Source: Chloroflexota bacterium (GTDB lineage Bacteria; Chloroflexota; Dehalococcoidia; Lucifugimonadales; Lucifugimonadaceae). From it: a stretch of DNA of 39,892 nt. Both the position numbers and the translations under genes were made by a program. The stretch's first letter is position 1; each line of letters starts with the position of its first letter. Positions 24,541 through 32,153 of this stretch are shown here, in pieces. Under the pieces are notes generated by a model. It was not told the origin of the DNA and ran no database searches. It saw only the letters and a list, made by a program, of their open reading frames with translations. The DNA lies in contig JABIHL010000131.1 in the NCBI GenBank assembly GCA_018649665.1, forward strand, positions 1 to 39,892. The letters are read 5' to 3'.

Positions 24541-25680
24541 ATGCCTGACCACAACACACCGATTCCAGAAGGTTCTGTCGGTACCGCAAACATCAAAGTA
24601 GTTGGTGTTGGTGGTGGCGGCCAGAACGCTGTCAACCGAATGTACCGAGAACGAGTACCTGAGGTTGAATACATTTCAGTAAACACCGATTCACAGGCGC
24701 TCGACGCCGCATCGGTTCCCGTCCGACTACGTGTCGGCGACTCAACCGCTCGCGGCCTCGGCGTTGGTGGTGACCCATCAAAGGGTCGACAGTGTCACGA
24801 AGAAGATCGTGATGAAATCAAGGAAGTGCTCAAGGGTGCCGATCTTGTATTCGTAGCTGCCGGTATGGGTGGCGGAACCGGAACCGGAGGCGCACCAGTT
24901 GTTGCCGAAGTTGCCCAAAGCCTCGGCGCACTTACAGTCGGTGTCGTAACCAAGCCATTCGCATTTGAAGGTGCGGTTCGCAAGAAAAAGGCACTCGAAG
25001 GCATCGAGATGCTCCGTGAAGTGGTCGACACTCTAATCGTTATTCCTAACGACCGACTTCTCGCTATCTCCGATGAACAACTCACGATGGACCGTGCGTT
25101 CAAACTGGCAGATGATGTTCTTCGCCAGGGCATACAGTCGATCGCAGAACTGATTCTCGTCCCAGGCGAGATCAACCTTGACTTCGCTGATGTCCGAGCC
25201 GTTATGGATAACGCCGGTCCTGCATGGATGGCTATCGGTAAAGGCACGGGCGAAAACCGAGCAATCGAAGCTGCAGAAGAGGCGATCAACTCGCCGCTAT
25301 TGGAAGTCGAAATTGCCGGAGCCAAAGGTGTGATCTTCAACATCACCGGCGGCACAGATCTTACGTTGGACGAAGTACAACGTGCTTCAGAGGTGATCGC
25401 TTCGACAGTTCACCCCGATGCCAACATCATCTTCGGTACGGTTACCGACCCGAAGATGGAAAACGAAGTAAAACTCACAATCATCGCCACTGGATTCCCG
25501 GTTGCTGGTGAAATTGAGGAAGAAGCCGAAACGATTGCTCGAAAGGCACTCGAAGATCCTGCATCAATGGCGATTCCGCCGTTCCTGCGACACCACCCGG
25601 CAGCGCGGACACGCTACCGTAACGGTGGGATGTACCGAGAACCACAGCGAGAAGAAACAGCCGTAATGGCCGACGACTAA
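24541..25680 (+). CDS. ftsZ: Cell division protein FtsZ
   Basis: Tubulin-like GTPase that polymerises into the division ring. The GTP-binding signature GGGTGTG is at 110-116. The N-terminal [13 protein letters not shown] is at 22-34, and the T7 catalytic loop [11 protein letters not shown] is at 212-222. The globular part ends at about 319 (IATGF). The conserved C-terminal peptide appears as IPPFLRH at 345-351, after only about 25 linker residues, and is followed by a further 28 residues rich in Arg and Glu. The gene is not in a division/cell-wall cluster: no ftsA, ftsQ or mur genes adjoin it. A GGGGAGA ribosome binding site precedes the ATG. Confidence 0.97.
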   Translation: MPDHNTPIPEGSVGTANIKVVGVGGGGQNAVNRMYRERVPEVEYISVNTDSQALDAASVPVRLRVGDSTARGLGVGGDPSKGRQCHEEDRDEIKEVLKGADLVFVAAGMGGGTGTGGAPVVAEVAQSLGALTVGVVTKPFAFEGAVRKKKALEGIEMLREVVDTLIVIPNDRLLAISDEQLTMDRAFKLADDVLRQGIQSIAELILVPGEINLDFADVRAVMDNAGPAWMAIGKGTGENRAIEAAEEAINSPLLEVEIAGAKGVIFNITGGTDLTLDEVQRASEVIASTVHPDANIIFGTVTDPKMENEVKLTIIATGFPVAGEIEEEAETIARKALEDPASMAIPPFLRHHPAARTRYRNGGMYREPQREETAVMADD

Positions 25681-25697
25681 AGTGCCAGTGGCACTTT
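25679..25697 (+). terminator. Terminator overlapping the ftsZ stop codon
   Basis: AAAGTGCC-AGT-GGCACTTT is an 8-bp perfect hairpin whose left arm begins inside the TAA stop. The trailing TTT is short, so termination may be partial. The core is identical to the hairpin after the enolase gene at 17312-17329. Confidence 0.5.
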
Positions 25698-25807
25698 GAC
25701 TATGGCAAGTTGAACCGACGTCAGTCGCTGAGACTAATCCGTAGACAGATCGAAATAACGACCAAGAGCCAGTTCGCATCTGACGCAAACAAAACTCTTC
25801 ACAGGTT

Positions 25808-25848
25808 AAACAAGTAGGGGCAGGATAAATTCCTGCCCCTACTTGTTT
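25808..25848. repeat. Long palindrome between ftsZ and the LuxR-type regulator
   Basis: Perfect 18-bp arms (AAACAAGTAGGGGCAGGA and complement) flank a 5-nt TAAAT loop. The GTAGGGGCAGG core is of a style seen in small mobile palindromes. Because the arms end in AAA/TTT it could also act as a bidirectional terminator. A degenerate single arm, ATAGGGGCGCGATAATTTC, lies at 37500-37518. Confidence 0.75.
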
Positions 25849-25934
25849 AAGCCATCCGATTCACTGCTCGTCTTCAATCAATCCCCACCAACGTCACTCA
25901 AAAACCTTCCGGGCGGCTTCTCGGATCGCATATC

Positions 25935-28901
25935 ATGCGTGACCTAACGATCATCTACTTTCGGAGCCGATACTTGCCACTTTCGTCTGGTGCTGACCAG
26001 TACATAGGACGTTCACAGGAACTTGCTGAACTTACGTCGACTTTAGACACAGTCGATTCTGGCAGTGGCAGTATCGTGATAGTCAGCGGCGAACCCGGCA
26101 TAGGCAAAACGCGGCTGCTCGAAGAATTCGCCGGAATCGCCTCTTCGCGAGGCATCGTGGTCGTCAATGGTTCCTGCTTCGAAGGCGACAGCACGCCACC
26201 ATACTGGCCCTGGGTTCAGGTGCTTCGGCTTATCCTCGCAAACTCGACCAGCAATATCACAGCAGCACTTGAGACCCATTCACAAGCCCTTGCAGAACTC
26301 ATACCAGAGGTTCTTCCTGAAGGTTCCCGAGGCGCATCTACAGTTCAGCACGAATCGTCACAAGCCCGATTTAACCTTTTCGATTCAGTCCATAAATTTC
26401 TTGGGCAAATAGCGCGTACACAACCGATAGTTCTAATTCTCGACGACCTACATTGGGCCGATCAGGCGACTCTTGACCTTCTGGAATTCTTATCAAGATC
26501 GATCGACACGATCCCGATAATGATCGTCGGGAGCTACCGAGATGACGAGCTTTCTCGGCGCCATCCACTCTCGGCAAGTCTCGCCACGCTCGCCCGCAAT
26601 CGACGATTCCGAAGGTTGCTTATTAGCGGTCTCGATGAGCAAGAGGTTAACGAATTAGTTGAATCTGTTGGCCAAGTGACCCCGTCATCTCAACTGTTGA
26701 CCGAAATTCACCAACGGACACATGGCAATCCATTTTTCATAAGTGAAATAGCGCGTGATCTTTCACACTTGGAAACGAACGTCGATGGTCATGTTGATAT
26801 CGACGATTTCAGGATTCCCGAGGGAGTTCGAGAGGCCGTGGGCATTCGATTAAATCGTCTGCCGGAAGAGTGTAACCAGATCCTTCGCACCGCTTCAGTG
26901 ATCGGTCGCGAATTCGGTTTCGATTTGTTGGTCAGACTGAATCCGAACATCTCCACAGAGAACATGGTTAATGCACTAGAGATAGCTGAAAACGCTTCAG
27001 TAATCACAGGCAACCGCGGAGCCACAGGTCGCTACCAGTTCGCCCACACTCTCATTCAGCAGACTCTGAACGAAGAGCTAGCAACAGTGAGACGACTTCA
27101 GATTCATGCTCAGATAGTCGAAGCAATCGAAGCTCTATATGGCGATCACATCCGCGAACACTATTCGGAGCTACTTCACCATTCGACAGAATCACAAACT
27201 GTAGTCGGATCGAACAAAGTGGTTTCATATGCCTTGCTCGTTGGCGAGCAGGCACTCGGCTCGTACGCTTGGTCAGAAGCCAAATCTAGCTTCCAGAAGG
27301 CTCTCGACTCCCAAGGAGCGAGCACCGACGAACGTACTCGCTCACGTATTCTGTTCGGTCTCGGTAAGTCAGAACTACAGACCCTAACGTACCCGGAAAT
27401 CCAGAAAGGATGGAACAAGGTCTCTGAAGCCTTCTTCATTCTTGATGAACTCGGCGATGCAGAATCTGCAGTCTCGGTAGCGGTGCAATCACGTGGATTC
27501 ACCCCGTTCTGGCTGCACAGCACTAAAGCTGTATTTGAACGAGCACTGGAACTATCGCCCGAGAATTCAGTCGAATCGGGGCAGCTGCTGAGACTGTTCA
27601 GTGCAGCAGTCCGCTACGAAGATGAAGATTCGACAACCTCCTCTAACGCGCTTCAAAAGGCGTTAGATATTGCGAAATCGTCGGGCGATACTCAACTCGA
27701 AACCGGGATGCTAACCGAGCTGAGTATGACCGCAATGGTCGATGGCGATTTCGAGCGCGCTACCGAACTCGCCGGCCGAGCAATTGCACTAGCGAGTGAC
27801 AATGATTATCCGTTCGACGAAATTTACGCTCATTTCATTTCATCGACATCGTTTGAAGCTCTCGGCCGCTCAGATGAAGCACGCCGCCACGCCGAGGCTG
27901 AACAACAAATCGAACTGCGGGTTGGATCAGTTCTTGGTGGTGCGTGGAACGAATTTCATGTCGCCTATCCCGAAGGCGCTAGCCGAGATATTGCTCGACT
28001 GGGAGAAATAATCGATTCACAGTACGCTACCGACCACGTGGTTCGATTGTTCACCGGAATCGGTGCCTGGAATATTGGAAAAGATGTCGGGATTGACCAG
28101 AGAATTTCTCTAGCTCAGCAGGCGGGACGATCGTCCGTGCTGCAAATGCAAAAGGCTTCACACGCGGCGTTTCTCGCGCTAGCCGCTCGCCTTACCAATA
28201 ACATCGAACAGGCTGCCGTTGCCGCTGAACTTGCACATTCCGTCACCCAGACTCCGAACTTAACGCCGCAGGTAAAAGCGAACTCCCGAGTAGCCGCGGG
28301 ACTCGCTGCCTCAGTGCTAAAAGATGCCTCGATTGCAAAGGAAATGTACGATCAACTTGCGAGCTCTCGTAGGGCTTTCGCTACGGTTGGATTTCCGTTT
28401 GGTGCTGAACATTTACTCGGGCTTCTAGCTGATACAACGGGCAAAAAAGAAAAAGCGACGGAGCACTTCGACGACGCCATTAGTTTCGCCCAAGGCAAGT
28501 ACGATCTCGAACTATCTTGGACTTATCACGACTACGCAAAATCTCTTATTGGCTTTGGCGATCCAACTGACGCGGCGAAGATAGCAACACTCATCGAGCA
28601 GGGCCTAGAAGTAGCACGACGCAACGGACTTACGGCTGTAGAAAAGCAGTTGAACCAGTTAGCCGAGACCGTCTCACGCCGATCACTCAAACAGCAAAAC
28701 CCGGCAAATCTCACCAATCGAGAAATCGAAGTTCTCCGGCTGGTAGCAAGCGGTCGCACCAACCAGCAGATCGCTGATGATCTTGTAATAGCCGTCACAA
28801 CGGCGGCCAAGCATGTAGCAAACATCCTCGCCAAGACAGAAAGCGCCAACCGAACCGAAGCCGCTACCTTCGCCAACCAGAATGGGATCTCCTCGGCCTA
28901 G
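25935..28901 (+). CDS. Large ATP-binding LuxR-family transcriptional regulator (LAL/MalT type)
   Basis: A 988-residue regulator. An N-terminal AAA-type ATPase has Walker A GEPGIGKT at 52-59 and Walker B VLILDDLHWAD at about 166-176. A long central helical region (about 400-880) has TPR-like segments such as YALLVGEQALGSYAWSEAKSSFQKAL and DFERATELAGRAIALA. The C-terminal LuxR helix-turn-helix runs from about 925 (LTNREIEVLRLVASGRTNQQIADDL, then TAAKHVANILAKTES). LAL regulators bind an inducer and ATP and then activate promoters. The inducer is unknown. It is well placed to control neighbouring genes, for example the DsbA-like gene downstream. Confidence 0.92.
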   Translation: MRDLTIIYFRSRYLPLSSGADQYIGRSQELAELTSTLDTVDSGSGSIVIVSGEPGIGKTRLLEEFAGIASSRGIVVVNGSCFEGDSTPPYWPWVQVLRLILANSTSNITAALETHSQALAELIPEVLPEGSRGASTVQHESSQARFNLFDSVHKFLGQIARTQPIVLILDDLHWADQATLDLLEFLSRSIDTIPIMIVGSYRDDELSRRHPLSASLATLARNRRFRRLLISGLDEQEVNELVESVGQVTPSSQLLTEIHQRTHGNPFFISEIARDLSHLETNVDGHVDIDDFRIPEGVREAVGIRLNRLPEECNQILRTASVIGREFGFDLLVRLNPNISTENMVNALEIAENASVITGNRGATGRYQFAHTLIQQTLNEELATVRRLQIHAQIVEAIEALYGDHIREHYSELLHHSTESQTVVGSNKVVSYALLVGEQALGSYAWSEAKSSFQKALDSQGASTDERTRSRILFGLGKSELQTLTYPEIQKGWNKVSEAFFILDELGDAESAVSVAVQSRGFTPFWLHSTKAVFERALELSPENSVESGQLLRLFSAAVRYEDEDSTTSSNALQKALDIAKSSGDTQLETGMLTELSMTAMVDGDFERATELAGRAIALASDNDYPFDEIYAHFISSTSFEALGRSDEARRHAEAEQQIELRVGSVLGGAWNEFHVAYPEGASRDIARLGEIIDSQYATDHVVRLFTGIGAWNIGKDVGIDQRISLAQQAGRSSVLQMQKASHAAFLALAARLTNNIEQAAVAAELAHSVTQTPNLTPQVKANSRVAAGLAASVLKDASIAKEMYDQLASSRRAFATVGFPFGAEHLLGLLADTTGKKEKATEHFDDAISFAQGKYDLELSWTYHDYAKSLIGFGDPTDAAKIATLIEQGLEVARRNGLTAVEKQLNQLAETVSRRSLKQQNPANLTNREIEVLRLVASGRTNQQIADDLVIAVTTAAKHVANILAKTESANRTEAATFANQNGISSA

Positions 28902-29030
28902 TAGCTGGGTCCCATTTCAGCCGTACCTAAAAATAAGTACGTGCCGCCAGCTGCCTCCAAAATACCGCCTGGGAAAGATTCTTAGTTCTGGCGATGTGAT
29001 CCGCCACCCACTCCAAGAAAGTTGATTGCG

Positions 29031-29051
29031 TACCGGTCGAATTTACCGGTC
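29031..29051. promoter_or_regulatory. Short direct repeat upstream of the DsbA-like gene
   Basis: TACCGGTC occurs twice (29031-29038 and 29044-29051), 13 bp apart start to start; each contains the palindrome ACCGGT. The spacing is close to one helical turn and the site sits 30-50 nt before the start codon, so it may be an operator. No promoter boxes were clear. Confidence 0.35.
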
Positions 29052-29080
29052 AAACAAATCAGGTGAACAGGATCAATCAA

Positions 29081-30013
29081 ATGGTTATTTCGATAGACAC
29101 AAAGCGGGTAGAGCAGCCGGAACCGATCGCAACGTCGTTGGCAGCAATCGATCAAAATGGCACGCAGCCTTCAGTCGTGACCATGATTCACTATGCAGAT
29201 CCGTTTAGTCCGTGGTCACGAGGATTTCAACCCGTGCTCGCTCGACTGAGTTCTGTTTACGGTGAACAACTGAAAATCGAATACAAAATGGGCGGAATGG
29301 CAAGAAACGTAAGCCAATGGTTCGAAGCGATGGAACTAGACGAAGAATCAATTGCCGAATGGACCAAAGGCGTCATAGCCCGTACAAAAAACCCGATCAG
29401 CAACCAATTCCTTGTCGCACCAGGAGTAAAGACCACTTGGTTGGCTTCACTTGCCTTCGTTGCGGCATCGAAGCACCATTCAAAATTGGCTATCGCCCTG
29501 CTTCGTCGGATGACTGAAGCATTCCAGATCGAATTGCTGCCTAATAATCGTGAGACGATCGCTCGACTCGCCGACGAAGTTGGATTAAATGGCGATCAGA
29601 TAGTTCGAGAAAGCTTTTACGAGTCGACTATCAGTGAATTCGCTTGGCAGCGAAACGCTATGGAACGTAAGAATCTACGCTTCGACAATCTTCTCATCGA
29701 AGTGGGTGAGGAAAATCGACTCATCGAAAACACGTTCTCGGCAAGTGAATACGAACAGGCAATCGACGAGCTTGCTCCGGGCTTGATCAAATCCGAGCCA
29801 TCCAACGTGCTCGGGTACATCAACAGTTTGTCGGGTTACTTCGTTTCGGCAAAGGAAATTTCGGAAGTGTTCGATATTTCTTTTGTGGAATCGGAACAAC
29901 GACTTGAACGATTGGCTGAATCAGGAGTCGTCACCAGCGTCCGTGTCTCAGGGCAAACGGTGTGGAAGAGCGTTTCAGGTGAGTCAGACGCAGACCTACT
30001 TAACGTGAGCTAA
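29081..30013 (+). CDS. Cysteine-free DsbA-like protein with C-terminal winged-helix-like segment
   Basis: A 310-residue protein. Its N-terminal part reads like a FrnE/DsbA-family thioredoxin fold (HYADPFSPWSRGFQPVLARL, then YGEQLKIEYKMGGM), but the usual CxxC is SPWS, and the entire protein has no cysteine. The helical insertion (LASLAFVAASKHHSKLAIALLRRM and following) matches the family. The expected cis-Pro region (NLRFDNLLIEVGE) also lacks the proline. Residues about 250-300 (SAKEISEVFDISFVESEQRL, then SGVVTSVRVSGQTVWKSV) look like a winged helix. It cannot be an oxidoreductase and may be an adaptor, like the DsbA-like SpxH/YjbH, or a regulator. ATG 29081 has AGG upstream; GTG 29063 is an alternative. 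Confidence 0.72.
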   Translation: MVISIDTKRVEQPEPIATSLAAIDQNGTQPSVVTMIHYADPFSPWSRGFQPVLARLSSVYGEQLKIEYKMGGMARNVSQWFEAMELDEESIAEWTKGVIARTKNPISNQFLVAPGVKTTWLASLAFVAASKHHSKLAIALLRRMTEAFQIELLPNNRETIARLADEVGLNGDQIVRESFYESTISEFAWQRNAMERKNLRFDNLLIEVGEENRLIENTFSASEYEQAIDELAPGLIKSEPSNVLGYINSLSGYFVSAKEISEVFDISFVESEQRLERLAESGVVTSVRVSGQTVWKSVSGESDADLLNVS

Positions 30014-30052
30014 AGCGAACGACTTGAACAGCATCCAGCCTGTGAGATCACC

Positions 30053-30090
30053 GCCCGTCCCCGATTCGTCTCGGGTGGCGGGCATTTGCG
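30053..30090 (+). terminator. Hairpin after the DsbA-like gene
   Basis: GCCCG-TC-CCCGA pairs with TCGGG-TGG-CGGGC around a 6-nt loop, followed by ATTTGCGTT. It lies about 40 nt past the stop. The stem is strong but the U-tract poor, so this is a probable rather than certain terminator. Confidence 0.5.
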
Positions 30091-30129
30091 TTAAGCAGCA
30101 CCCTGACAGGATTCTCGATTCAAGCCTGC

Positions 30130-30594
30130 CTACCCAGGCAACGCATCCAATGCCCTGTTCGACAGCGCACTGGGCCCTGCGTAGCGGGTGTCGGCAACAA
30201 CATTGAAGGCGTCGGCGAGCTGCTGCATGGTTTTCGCGGGAGCAGGTGCGACTCGGTACCTGAACTTCTCGACTCGCTTGGAAATACGAAGTGCCAATGG
30301 TCCCGACTTGGCGCGCTGAGCAGCGTTCTTCAACGAAGCGCCCATTTCGACAACACCGACCATAGTCCGGAAGTCGCATTCTGATCCGCCCTTGATATAG
30401 CACTGGAGCGTCTTGGATATATTCGCAGCCGCCTCGATGTATAGCGGTTCGTCGTCCTCAAACACGCACACAAGCCCGGGCTTATCGCCCAGCATCCAAG
30501 TGCCTTCCTCGGTCAGCGCAGAGCCTTCCCCGTCCACCAGATCGGTGAACAGCGATTCCCATTTTCCAAGATGTGTAGGTGTGAAGTTTGACAT
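30130..30594 (-). CDS. Hypothetical protein, possible degenerate GIY-YIG fold
   Basis: A 154-residue protein with no secure family. Residues 39-64 (PGLVCVFEDDEPLYIEAAANISKTL) resemble the start of a GIY-YIG nuclease, where GLV would replace GIY and YIE replace YIG. The later FRYRVAP (111-117) and ADTRYAGPSALSN (134-146) resemble the end of that fold. The catalytic Arg after YIG is not in place (Lys61 instead) and no obvious metal-binding Glu follows, so nuclease activity is doubtful. I use ATG 30594; the preceding TTG adds one residue. The gene converges with the DsbA-like gene. Function is unknown. Confidence 0.62.
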   Translation of the reverse strand: MSNFTPTHLGKWESLFTDLVDGEGSALTEEGTWMLGDKPGLVCVFEDDEPLYIEAAANISKTLQCYIKGGSECDFRTMVGVVEMGASLKNAAQRAKSGPLALRISKRVEKFRYRVAPAPAKTMQQLADAFNVVADTRYAGPSALSNRALDALPG

Positions 30595-30720
30595 CAAATT
30601 CTCTAGTGCTCGAGCTACTGGACTTACTGCATTCTAGTTGCGAATCGCCCGCTACGGAAATCCCATGTCTGATATTCCAATGAAACAAACCAAATCAACC
30701 AACAACGAGCGCGACTAACG

Positions 30721-30885
30721 GTCCCCTTCCAGACGGAAGGGCTAGGGAAGGAGAAATGCGCAGCGCGACCCGAGCCGAGTCGTCGGACGCCCGCGACGAC
30801 GCCCAGAAATACGAGTCCTCCCCCAGAGTGGGGGAGCTAGAGGGTGGGAGACTGCGACGCGTGACTGAGTCGTCCGACGACGATA
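30721..30885 (+). repeat. Tandem pair of REP-like units
   Basis: Two direct copies about 94 nt apart lie in the 305-nt gap between two minus-strand genes. Copy 1 has CCCTTCC-AGAC-GGAAGGG (30724-30741) then CTAGGGAAGG; copy 2 has CTCCCCC-AGAGT-GGGGGAG (30818-30836) then CTAGAGGGTGGG. Each is followed by a related GC-rich tail ending near GAGTCGTCnGACG. The palindrome-plus-tail design matches the units at 5385 and 8993. I see no gene in this gap. Confidence 0.7.
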
Positions 30886-30899
30886 GAGCCAAACGCCAC

Positions 30900-32129
30900 T
30901 TAGAACATCAGCGGGCACCACGGCGCCCGAACAGTCGAGAACATGGCATCGGCCAACGCTATCGATCCGTCAGTATTCTCTTCAACCCTGCCCGCTCGTT
31001 CCAAGTCAGCAAGCTTTGCACCACCGAGATAGATAGTCGAAAGCGAAGCAGTAGGAATCGTGATGTCAGCTGGCTTCGTTGTGGCGACACAAGTAGCGCC
31101 GTCAGGTCCACCAACAAGCTCGAACCGACCTCCCCATTCTGGGATGAACGAATCTTCGACTTCCAACACCAAACTGCCCTCAGCAAGATACGTTCTGGTC
31201 GACAACGCCTCGGCAATGTCGAGTATCCGATACCAAACACCGTCATATGGCTTGCGTTCTAGCTGGCGTTGGTCGGCAAGCATCCAAGGCAAGCTATCGT
31301 CCGAAGGCGACCGCCAAGTGCTCAGCGTGTCGTACAAATCGATATTCAGAAGGTGATTCCAAAGCGCTACGTGCGAAGCGGCGTTACTGTGAATCACCAT
31401 GTCGGCATTGACCAAACCGTGCATCTGTTCGCCAAACACATGCAATTCTTTGAGCTTGTAGAGCGCGAAACCAAGCGCCTTGTCGCCCTCTTCGTACACC
31501 ACAATGAACGGCTTACCCCAGCCATCGCCAGCACTCAGATCACCGAACATTCTATCCCAACTGAGCGAGCCACGACGAGGAATACCGACGTTAGCGTTCA
31601 CCGCTGCTTCCCATGCGACAGGAACTTGTTTGCGTGCCTCGCTAGGATCGACGAATCGAATCTTGCCCGGCACTTCTGGCATGTGCTTGATCGCAGCTTT
31701 GCGAGTGTCGATCAGGAAATTCTCGTGCTGAATCGACATGCCATAACCGAAACGACCATAAATGATGCTTTCCGACGCCCAGAGCGATGCGACAGGTTGG
31801 CCTTTGGCGCGCTCCTGCTTCAACAATCGCTTCATCATGTTCGTCAACACGCCCTGCCGACGATGCGTAGTAGCAACCGTCACGGCGGTCACGCCTGCGT
31901 TCTTGATAATCGCCCCACCCGGTACGGCAGATTCGAACGCTATTGCACCAGATGTACCAACAACTTCATCGCCGTCGAATGCCCCCATCGACATCTCAGG
32001 CTTGAACGACTTGCGATCAAGCTCGTACTGGTCGCGCCCCGGCTCATAATGACCACCGAAACCTCGATCAATAGCCGTAGCAAAACGTCGGTACTCAGCT
32101 GGAGTAAATTGTCGGTATTCGATAGTCAT
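30900..32129 (-). CDS. Eis-like GNAT acetyltransferase with SCP2-like C-terminus, copy 2
   Basis: A 409-residue protein of the Eis family: a first GNAT domain, a second catalytically silent GNAT-like domain, and a C-terminal sterol-carrier-protein-2-like domain. The acetyl-CoA loop is HRRQGVLTNM at 89-98. Tyr124 in IIYGRFGYG corresponds to the general-acid Tyr of mycobacterial Eis. The chain ends in Phe (WCPLMF), as in Eis, where the terminal carboxylate acts as the base. Eis enzymes acetylate amines of several substrates, including aminoglycosides; the natural substrate here is not known. It lies 24 nt after its paralogue. Confidence 0.87.
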   Translation of the reverse strand: MTIEYRQFTPAEYRRFATAIDRGFGGHYEPGRDQYELDRKSFKPEMSMGAFDGDEVVGTSGAIAFESAVPGGAIIKNAGVTAVTVATTHRRQGVLTNMMKRLLKQERAKGQPVASLWASESIIYGRFGYGMSIQHENFLIDTRKAAIKHMPEVPGKIRFVDPSEARKQVPVAWEAAVNANVGIPRRGSLSWDRMFGDLSAGDGWGKPFIVVYEEGDKALGFALYKLKELHVFGEQMHGLVNADMVIHSNAASHVALWNHLLNIDLYDTLSTWRSPSDDSLPWMLADQRQLERKPYDGVWYRILDIAEALSTRTYLAEGSLVLEVEDSFIPEWGGRFELVGGPDGATCVATTKPADITIPTASLSTIYLGGAKLADLERAGRVEENTDGSIALADAMFSTVRAPWCPLMF

Positions 32130-32153
32130 GGTGTGTTCGCTGAATCCTGAAGC

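Noticed and set aside
31269-32150. 293-codon open frame on the plus strand
   Set aside because: It is antisense to the Eis-like gene, which has conserved acetyl-CoA and catalytic motifs; the antisense translation has no recognisable domain and an odd Arg/His-rich composition.
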